Source of the DNA: JASJBU01 sp965372385
GTDB taxonomy: Bacteria > Pseudomonadota > Gammaproteobacteria > Chromatiales > Chromatiaceae
Direction: 5' to 3'
Assembly: GCA_965372385.1 (NCBI GenBank)
Contig: CBDVCD010000034.1
Location: forward strand, 1 to 19,778
DNA length: 19,778 nucleotides
Made by a program: the position numbers and the translations under genes. Each line of letters begins with the position of its first letter. Within the stretch, counting starts at the first letter, position 1. The notes beneath the pieces are model-generated. The model saw only the letters and a list, made by a program, of their open reading frames with translations, did not search any database and was not told the origin of the DNA. This document shows, piece after piece, positions 15,639 through 19,778 of the stretch.

Positions 15639-17183
15639 ATGAAAGGGGGGTATAGCATTGGCATCAGGCTGGGGTTGGCCCTGCTATCGATACTGATCTG
15701 TCAGGCCTCATTTGGCTCGGGAGCGGTGCGGAAGAGTGTTCTGGCAGGTACCTGGTATCCGGCGGATCCGCTCCAACTGGCCGCCCTGGTGGATGGGTTT
15801 CTCGATCAGGCGGTTCCGGACGAGATGGAGTCCAGGGCCCCAATTCGTGCCCTGATCCTTCCCCATGCCGGTTACCGGTACAGTGGAGCCACCGCGGGTC
15901 GAGGCTTCGGTCTGATTCGAGGGAACCGCTATCGAAGGGTGATCGTGCTGGCGCCCAGTCACCATAGCCCATTCCATGGATTATCCATCCCCGAGGTGGA
16001 CGCCTACGCGACCCCGCTGGGAGAGGTCCCCTTGGACCTGGATGCTGTACGGCAGCTGCGCTCATCGCCGTTCGTTGTGTCTGATCGCTATGCCCATGGG
16101 CGGGAAAACAGTATCGAAATCGAACTGCCATTTCTGCAAAGGGCCCTGCTCCCGGGCTGGAAATTGCTGCCCCTGCTGGTAGGGCAGCTGCAGGAAAGAG
16201 AGTATCCAGCTGTCGCGGGCCTGATAAAAAAACTGCTGGATGAGGAGACCTTGCTCCTGGTTTCCAGTGACTTCACCCATTATGGTCCAAGGTTTGATTA
16301 CCAGCCATTTCCGCTGGATGGAAAAACCGCAAGTGAAATCAGATGGTTGGATCAAGGGGCACTGGAGCATATCCTGGAGGGGAAACCAGAGGAATTTCTC
16401 GCTTATAAACAAAAAACCGGAATTACCATCTGTGGATTTCGCCCTATTGCCCTCTTGCTGCACCTTCTGCCGGAGTCTGCAAGCCTCCAGGAGCTGGCCT
16501 ATAAAACCAGTGGTGAGCTGACGGGTGACTTTCGTCATTCGGTCAGCTATATCGTTATTGTGGTGAATGCGCCCCAACCTCTGATGTCTTCGGAGGATGG
16601 CAAACCACCGAACTCAATGGATGAAATAAGTGATGCGAACCTGAAGCTGCTGCACAAGATCGCACTACTTGGGATCGAGCAGGCAGTGCTGGGCGGTGCG
16701 AATGAGGTCCCATCTCAGCTCGATAACCTCCCAGAGGAGCTGAAACATCCTCGGGGCGCCTTTGTCACCCTGAAAAAGGCGGGACAGCTACGCGGTTGTA
16801 TCGGCTATATCCAGCCTCGTTTTCCCCTCTATCAAGCAGTGTTGGCAAACGGTGTGAATGCCGCCATCCGTGACTATCGGTTTCGGCCGGTAAGGGTTGA
16901 AGAATTAGCCGACCTGGAAGTGGAAGTGAGTGTTCTCACGGCACCACAGCCGATTAAATCTATCGATATGTTCGAAGTGGGAAAACATGGCATTATTATG
17001 TACAAGGGTGGCCACAGAGCGGTATATCTCCCGGAAGTAGCGGTAGAAAACGGGTGGAACCGTGAGGAGACCCTCAAGAATCTGGCGTTGAAGGCCGGTC
17101 TACCTGCTGATATCTGGCAGAGTGATGCAGAATTCGAGGTCTTCTCCAGTGAAAGCTACACGGCTCCCTATAGGCGTCATTGA
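15639..17183 (+). CDS. amrBA: Memo-AMMECR1 fusion (AmmeMemoRadiSam proteins B and A) with signal peptide
   Basis: The 514-residue product fuses two partners of the system. Residues 1 to about 26 form a Sec signal peptide (MKGGYSIGIRLGLALLSILI core, then QASFGS). Residues about 28-305 are the Memo/class III dioxygenase-like domain: LAGTWYPADP, LPHAGYRYSGATAG, APSHHSPFHG, NSIEIELPFL, SSDFTHYG and TICGFRPI hold the conserved His and Cys residues. A linker follows, then an AMMECR1 domain from about residue 330: HPRGAFVTLKKAGQLRGCIG with the LRGCIG signature near 384-389, NAAIRDYRFRPV, LEVEVSVL and HGIIMYKGGHRAVYLPEVA. Human Memo binds copper/iron and acts in redox control; bacterial function is unknown. 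The lipobox is absent (LICQ has Ile before Cys). An AGGGAGGG site at 15626-15633 precedes the ATG. The gene symbol is descriptive only. Confidence 0.92.
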   Translation: MKGGYSIGIRLGLALLSILICQASFGSGAVRKSVLAGTWYPADPLQLAALVDGFLDQAVPDEMESRAPIRALILPHAGYRYSGATAGRGFGLIRGNRYRRVIVLAPSHHSPFHGLSIPEVDAYATPLGEVPLDLDAVRQLRSSPFVVSDRYAHGRENSIEIELPFLQRALLPGWKLLPLLVGQLQEREYPAVAGLIKKLLDEETLLLVSSDFTHYGPRFDYQPFPLDGKTASEIRWLDQGALEHILEGKPEEFLAYKQKTGITICGFRPIALLLHLLPESASLQELAYKTSGELTGDFRHSVSYIVIVVNAPQPLMSSEDGKPPNSMDEISDANLKLLHKIALLGIEQAVLGGANEVPSQLDNLPEELKHPRGAFVTLKKAGQLRGCIGYIQPRFPLYQAVLANGVNAAIRDYRFRPVRVEELADLEVEVSVLTAPQPIKSIDMFEVGKHGIIMYKGGHRAVYLPEVAVENGWNREETLKNLALKAGLPADIWQSDAEFEVFSSESYTAPYRRH

Positions 17184-17193
17184 GGAGAAAATG

Positions 17194-17643
17194 ATGAAAA
17201 AGCGGATAACTATCTTGTTGACACTCATCCTGGTGGGTCTTGGAAACAGTCTTCAGGCCGAATTGCCTGACAGATATGGGCCTGGCTATTTTCAGCGGCC
17301 GTCATTTCCATCCTCGGTCGGATATCGGCATCAGGGGCGGATTCATGTTGAGAAGGGTATGAATGAAGAGGGTTACCAGCTGCGCATCCATACCAGCGGG
17401 GATATCGACCCGGAATCCATCCAGGTCAACATCCTGGGGAACAGTATTCTGCTCGAGAACGATCAGTCATTTAAGCGTGAAGAGCGGAACGAGCGTGGCT
17501 ATTACAGCTTCTCACGCAGTTCCCGTAATTTTCGAAGACGCTTTTCCATTCCGCGTAATGCGGATATTGAAAACATGAAGCAGAGTGTGGAAGCTGGGGT
17601 TATCACCATCACATTGCCGTTTCTCAATGGCAACCGGTATTGA
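17194..17643 (+). CDS. Exported Hsp20/alpha-crystallin family protein
   Basis: The product (149 residues) has a Sec signal peptide (MKKRITILLTLILVGLGNSL, probable cut after QA) followed by an alpha-crystallin domain, residues about 50-145: YQLRIHTSGDIDPESIQVNI, SILLENDQS, RGYYSFSRSSRNFRRRFSIP, and the family ending VEAGVITITLPF. Small heat-shock proteins hold unfolding proteins without ATP; exported members are uncommon. No IxI C-terminal anchor is seen. GAGGAG at 17182-17187 favours ATG 17194 (6-base spacing); ATG 17191 is an alternative with 3-base spacing. It starts 10 bases after the Memo-AMMECR1 stop, so it is in the same operon and probably guards that system or its substrates in the periplasm (inference). 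Confidence 0.88.
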   Translation: MKKRITILLTLILVGLGNSLQAELPDRYGPGYFQRPSFPSSVGYRHQGRIHVEKGMNEEGYQLRIHTSGDIDPESIQVNILGNSILLENDQSFKREERNERGYYSFSRSSRNFRRRFSIPRNADIENMKQSVEAGVITITLPFLNGNRY

Positions 17644-17674
17644 ACGTCCCGCTTGGGGTTGGTATGAGAAAAGG

Positions 17675-17702
17675 TTGACAGTCGGCTAGGGGCCGCTAAA
17701 AT
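17675..17702 (+). promoter_or_regulatory. Strong sigma-70 promoter for the tRNA genes
   Basis: TTGACA at 17675-17680 and TAAAAT at 17697-17702 are separated by 16 bases and lie about 20 bases before tRNA-Gly. The boxes are close to consensus, as expected for stable RNA. Transcription probably begins near 17709, giving a leader of about 14 bases. Confidence 0.75.
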
Positions 17703-17722
17703 ACGCCTTCGTTCTGATCGAT

Positions 17723-17798
17723 GCGGGAATAGCTCAGCTGGTAGAGCACAACCTTGCCAAGGTTGGGGTCGCGAGTTCGAATCTCGTTTCCCGCTCCA
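17723..17798 (+). tRNA. tRNA-Gly (anticodon GCC)
   Basis: The 76-base gene folds as a standard cloverleaf. The acceptor GCGGGAA (17723-17729) pairs exactly with TTCCCGC (17788-17794); discriminator T17795 and an encoded CCA (17796-17798) follow. The D arm starts AGCTCAGCTGGTAGAGC, the anticodon loop is TTGCCAA within ACCTTGCCAAGGT giving GCC, and the T arm contains GTTCGAATC. It reads GGC and GGU codons. Confidence 0.96.
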
Positions 17799-17807
17799 AT
17801 TATTTCT

Positions 17808-17835
17808 AAGACCTCGGTTAAGCTGGGGCTTTTTT
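17808..17835 (+). terminator. Possible weak terminator between the two tRNA genes
   Basis: AGACCTC can pair with GGGGCTT with G-U pairs and one mismatch, followed by a run of six T (17830-17835). The stem is weak, so it may only partly stop transcription between tRNA-Gly and tRNA-Cys. Confidence 0.4.
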
Positions 17836-17882
17836 ATCGAGATACGATTTACTGCCCCATCGGCAGTAGACTCACCCTGATT

Positions 17883-17953
17883 GGCTGAGTGGCAGAGTGG
17901 TTATGCAGCGGCCTGCAAAGCCGTGGACCTCGGTTCGATTCCGGGCTCAGCCT
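17883..17953 (+). tRNA. tRNA-Cys (anticodon GCA), CCA not encoded
   Basis: The acceptor GGCTGAG (17883-17889) pairs with CTCAGCC (17946-17952), followed by discriminator T17953, the identity base of cysteine tRNA. The anticodon arm GCGGC-CTGCAAA-GCCGT presents GCA, and the T arm contains GGTTCGATTCC. The D loop AGTGGTTA is as in other cysteine tRNAs. The bases after the discriminator are CAA, so CCA is added by the nucleotidyltransferase. It lies 84 bases after tRNA-Gly, in the same order as enteric glyW-cysT; no tRNA-Leu follows in the window. Confidence 0.93.
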
Positions 17954-17967
17954 CAATCAAACCAAAT

Positions 17968-18000
17968 AGATAGGACACTTATTTAGTGTCCTTTCTATCT
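17968..18000 (+). terminator. Bulged hairpin after tRNA-Cys
   Basis: GACACT (17974-17979) pairs with AGTGTC (17985-17990) over a TATTT loop, and AGATAG (17968-17973) pairs with CTATCT (17995-18000) across a 4-base bulge. It lies 15 bases after the tRNA end and probably ends or protects the tRNA transcript; the bulge contains TTT. Confidence 0.5.
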
Positions 18001-18402
18001 CCATATTTGATCAAAAAAACAGCAAAACCTCCTCTAATCCTGCCTGACACCGTCTGACGATGTTACAGTCGAGTGACAAGAGTGGGTTACCGTCGTGAGC
18101 ATAAGATGTGTACAAGTGCTCGAACCGGCTAAATCGCCTTCATCCTGTGCTTGGTGAATTGTTGCTAAAGCGGCAACCGGGCGTTGGAACAGGCATGGGT
18201 CTGGAATATATAATTACGCCGCGAGTGGGAGCCAGCCGAGTCCGCTGCAATACGTTCAACATCAGTGACTTGATTAACTGCGTGTGTACATAGTTCAGCG
18301 AAAGACGTTGGCCCATGTCAGCTAATTTCCAGGAATCTTTTGATCTGTGATTCGATATGGATTCGCTAAGTGGCGTGCCCGTTTTCTTGTTGAGACTGCC
18401 TC
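18001..18402. other. Non-coding gap of about 400 bases after the tRNAs
   Basis: I see no convincing gene here. A 61-codon open frame at 18108-18293 has a basic, low-complexity product without a ribosome binding site and is not credited. No T-rich terminator, clear promoter or repeat of the tRNA-Cys 3' end is visible. The gap may hold the promoter of the following unknown operon. Its position just after a tRNA is a common place for integrated elements, but no integrase or att repeat is present. Confidence 0.5.
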
Positions 18403-19473
18403 ATGTCACACTCTTTCGATAAATCCGCAATAGTAGCCGCGGCTCGTAGGGCTTTGATCGCCGTGGATACCGCCTACTACTCCTGGTCCCATGAGCAACA
18501 GGAGGTTTTTCGTGCCACGATGGACGATGATGCGAGATTTTTCATCCGGCGCTCCCTTCTAGCCAGCCTGCGCGGGATCGAGTGCAATTCAGAAAAGGAG
18601 ATCAATGATGCCTGGGAGGCTGTTTCCATCCCTGATCTTTACCCGCTCAACTGGGCACTCCTACTCACCAGCGGCATAGGGGAAGACTACATCTACCTGA
18701 ATGAGTTTATGGAAGACGATACCAGCATCCTGGATGTCCCCACGCTCTACGAATACGACTATGCCGACTATCTGTACCAGGAGTACGCCAGATTTCGGGA
18801 TTTTCCAGAGCACAAAGGCTCACGTTACTATGGCATATCCCATTCCTGGTGGATCCGTCTGCTGATCGATGATCAACTCTATTACGGTACGGTCACCTCG
18901 CTGACGACACATCTAATGGAGGAAATCGAGGATGCTGGCAATGACCATATCGATAAACTGATCCCCAGACGACTGATAGAAGGAGAAAACAACGGCAAAC
19001 GGCAAGGTGGTGGTTTCTTATGGGATATGCGCACCGATGCCAACGGTCTCGAAGGTCAGCTCGATGAACTGAAGCGTCGTTGGTGGGCTTACCAGAATAC
19101 GCGGCGCGACGTTTTGGGTCAGGAGCTTTCGTCCTGGGCGCCGGCCGTCTACACAAAAAAGGAGAATTGGGATGGCGATCCTAGTCGAACTTTTATTTTT
19201 TCCAATGGCGAGTCCCTCAAGCGTGTCCGCTGGAAACATTTTTTATCCGACTGTGCCTCGCTCCTGACACCGCTTTCCGATAGCGATAACCTGCTCAAAC
19301 GTGAAATTGACCTGGTTATTGCGTTTCTGGATGAGGCGAACCAAGAGATTTTAAAGAACTTTGACCCCAGGATAATACAGTTTAGGAAAAAGAAAAAAAT
19401 AATCATGGCACCTGGGGTTCTCGATGATCTTGAGCGGATCTCCGGTGAACTAAGTGATGACGACGAACCTTGA
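18403..19473 (+). CDS. Hypothetical protein, 356 aa, first gene of an unknown operon
   Basis: I do not recognise the family. The product is soluble, acidic and rich in aromatic residues, with no signal peptide or membrane helix. Notable segments are AIVAAARRALIAVDTAYYSW near the N-terminus, the Tyr/Asp-rich LYEYDYADYLYQEYARFRDF near residues 110-130, ISHSWWIRLL, and a WWAYQNTRRD stretch near 226. A basic FRKKKKIIM lies near 327 before the acidic end GELSDDDEP. No catalytic motif is evident. The ATG has little Shine-Dalgarno complementarity. The stop overlaps a possible TTG-started small gene by four bases. Length, codon structure and the absence of any competing frame support a real gene; its function cannot be guessed from the sequence. 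Confidence 0.78.
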   Translation: MSHSFDKSAIVAAARRALIAVDTAYYSWSHEQQEVFRATMDDDARFFIRRSLLASLRGIECNSEKEINDAWEAVSIPDLYPLNWALLLTSGIGEDYIYLNEFMEDDTSILDVPTLYEYDYADYLYQEYARFRDFPEHKGSRYYGISHSWWIRLLIDDQLYYGTVTSLTTHLMEEIEDAGNDHIDKLIPRRLIEGENNGKRQGGGFLWDMRTDANGLEGQLDELKRRWWAYQNTRRDVLGQELSSWAPAVYTKKENWDGDPSRTFIFSNGESLKRVRWKHFLSDCASLLTPLSDSDNLLKREIDLVIAFLDEANQEILKNFDPRIIQFRKKKKIIMAPGVLDDLERISGELSDDDEP

Positions 19474-19637
19474 ATAGTAATTCACTCATTGCACTCGATC
19501 AGGACTGGCTCGATGAGGCCATCGATCACTTTCGAAATCTGGGGGCCGCTCGGCTGAATCTGGATGGGATTTATGAAAATATCTCTTCTCCCGGGGAGGC
19601 CGGATCCACTGAATCTGACGCGCTGACTGCCCGGTAA
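19470..19637 (+). CDS. Possible 55-aa hypothetical protein
   Basis: A TTG overlapping the previous stop (TTGA) opens a 55-codon frame ending with TAA at 19635-19637. The product is acidic and mainly helical, with LDQDWLDEAIDHFRNLGAAR and a Ser/Glu/Gly-rich tail. No family is recognised. The start codon is rare and there is no clear ribosome binding site, but the overlap would allow coupled translation, and the amphipathic composition looks like a real small protein. Confidence 0.5.
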   Translation: MNSNSLIALDQDWLDEAIDHFRNLGAARLNLDGIYENISSPGEAGSTESDALTAR

Positions 19638-19710
19638 CCGTTTTGAGCCGTTCCCCGAAATCCAGACAAGTCAAGCATCCTCTTTCTCTTTTTTTAAATT
19701 CGAACCGCTC

Positions 19711-19778
19711 ATGAGCAAAGAATTGAACATTACAACAAAGTTGCCCGAAATACTTCAGGAAGTGGACCGTCCCGGTAA
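19711..19778 (+). CDS. N-terminal fragment of a further gene, cut by the window end
   Basis: An ATG at 19711 opens a frame that runs past the end of the window: MSKELNITTKLPEILQEVDR followed by PG. LPEILQEVDRPG faintly recalls the start of a group of 2OG-Fe(II) oxygenase-like proteins, but 22 residues cannot support an assignment. There is no clear ribosome binding site; a pyrimidine/T-rich stretch lies about 15 bases upstream. It lies 73 bases after the small gene and is on the same strand, so probably in the same operon. Confidence 0.45.
   Translation, partial: MSKELNITTKLPEILQEVDRPG

Noticed and set aside
18108..18293. 61-codon open frame after the tRNAs
   Set aside because: There is no ribosome binding site, the composition is not protein-like and nothing couples it to neighbours.

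Overview
The window is a chromosomal segment of a gammaproteobacterium. The evidence is the rpoZ-spoT and recG order (an rpoZ-spoT-trmH-recG neighbourhood is known from E. coli), a ubiC-ubiA pair, a tRNA-Gly(GCC)/tRNA-Cys(GCA) pair as in enteric glyW-cysT, and c-type cytochrome use. A respiring, possibly sulfur-oxidising relative of the Chromatiales is a reasonable guess, but no lineage marker here proves it. All genes except yjbQ lie on the + strand.

Layout. (1) 95-3153: a stringent-response and housekeeping block with rpoZ, the bifunctional ppGpp enzyme spoT and the enamine deaminase ridA. (2) 3257-8089: genes placed between ridA and recG. They are an unrecognised 247-aa protein, an FMN split-barrel protein, a GH13_18 sucrose-phosphorylase-like enzyme with a sucrose-phosphate-phosphatase-like HAD enzyme (with its own TTGACA promoter), and a small secreted cysteine-rich protein. 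(3) 8210-10853: yjbQ and recG, divergent, separated by a perfect 23-bp inverted repeat. (4) 10893-14107: ubiC-ubiA (first steps of ubiquinone synthesis), an RpfE-type (COG4255) protein and a periplasmic diheme cytochrome c. (5) 14229-17643: a tight five-gene cluster, namely a one-TM small protein, the AmmeMemoRadiSam radical SAM enzyme, a 55-aa twin-arginine peptide, a Memo-AMMECR1 fusion with a Sec signal peptide, and an Hsp20 protein with a signal peptide. (6) 17675-17953: a strong promoter and two tRNA genes. (7) 18403-19778: an accessory-looking operon of unrecognised genes that runs off the window.

The most interesting unit is the cluster at 14229-17643. AMMECR1, Memo and the radical SAM enzyme are a known co-occurring trio of unknown function. 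Here nearly every partner carries an export or membrane signal, and a putative periplasmic small heat-shock protein is attached, which suggests an envelope-located version of the system. The second candidate is the GH13_18 plus HAD pair. It could make or recycle an alpha-glucoside such as sucrose or a glucosylglycerol-type solute by a phosphorylase/phosphatase route. The unknown operon after the tRNAs is the third. All annotation is by reading the sequence; no database search was run.
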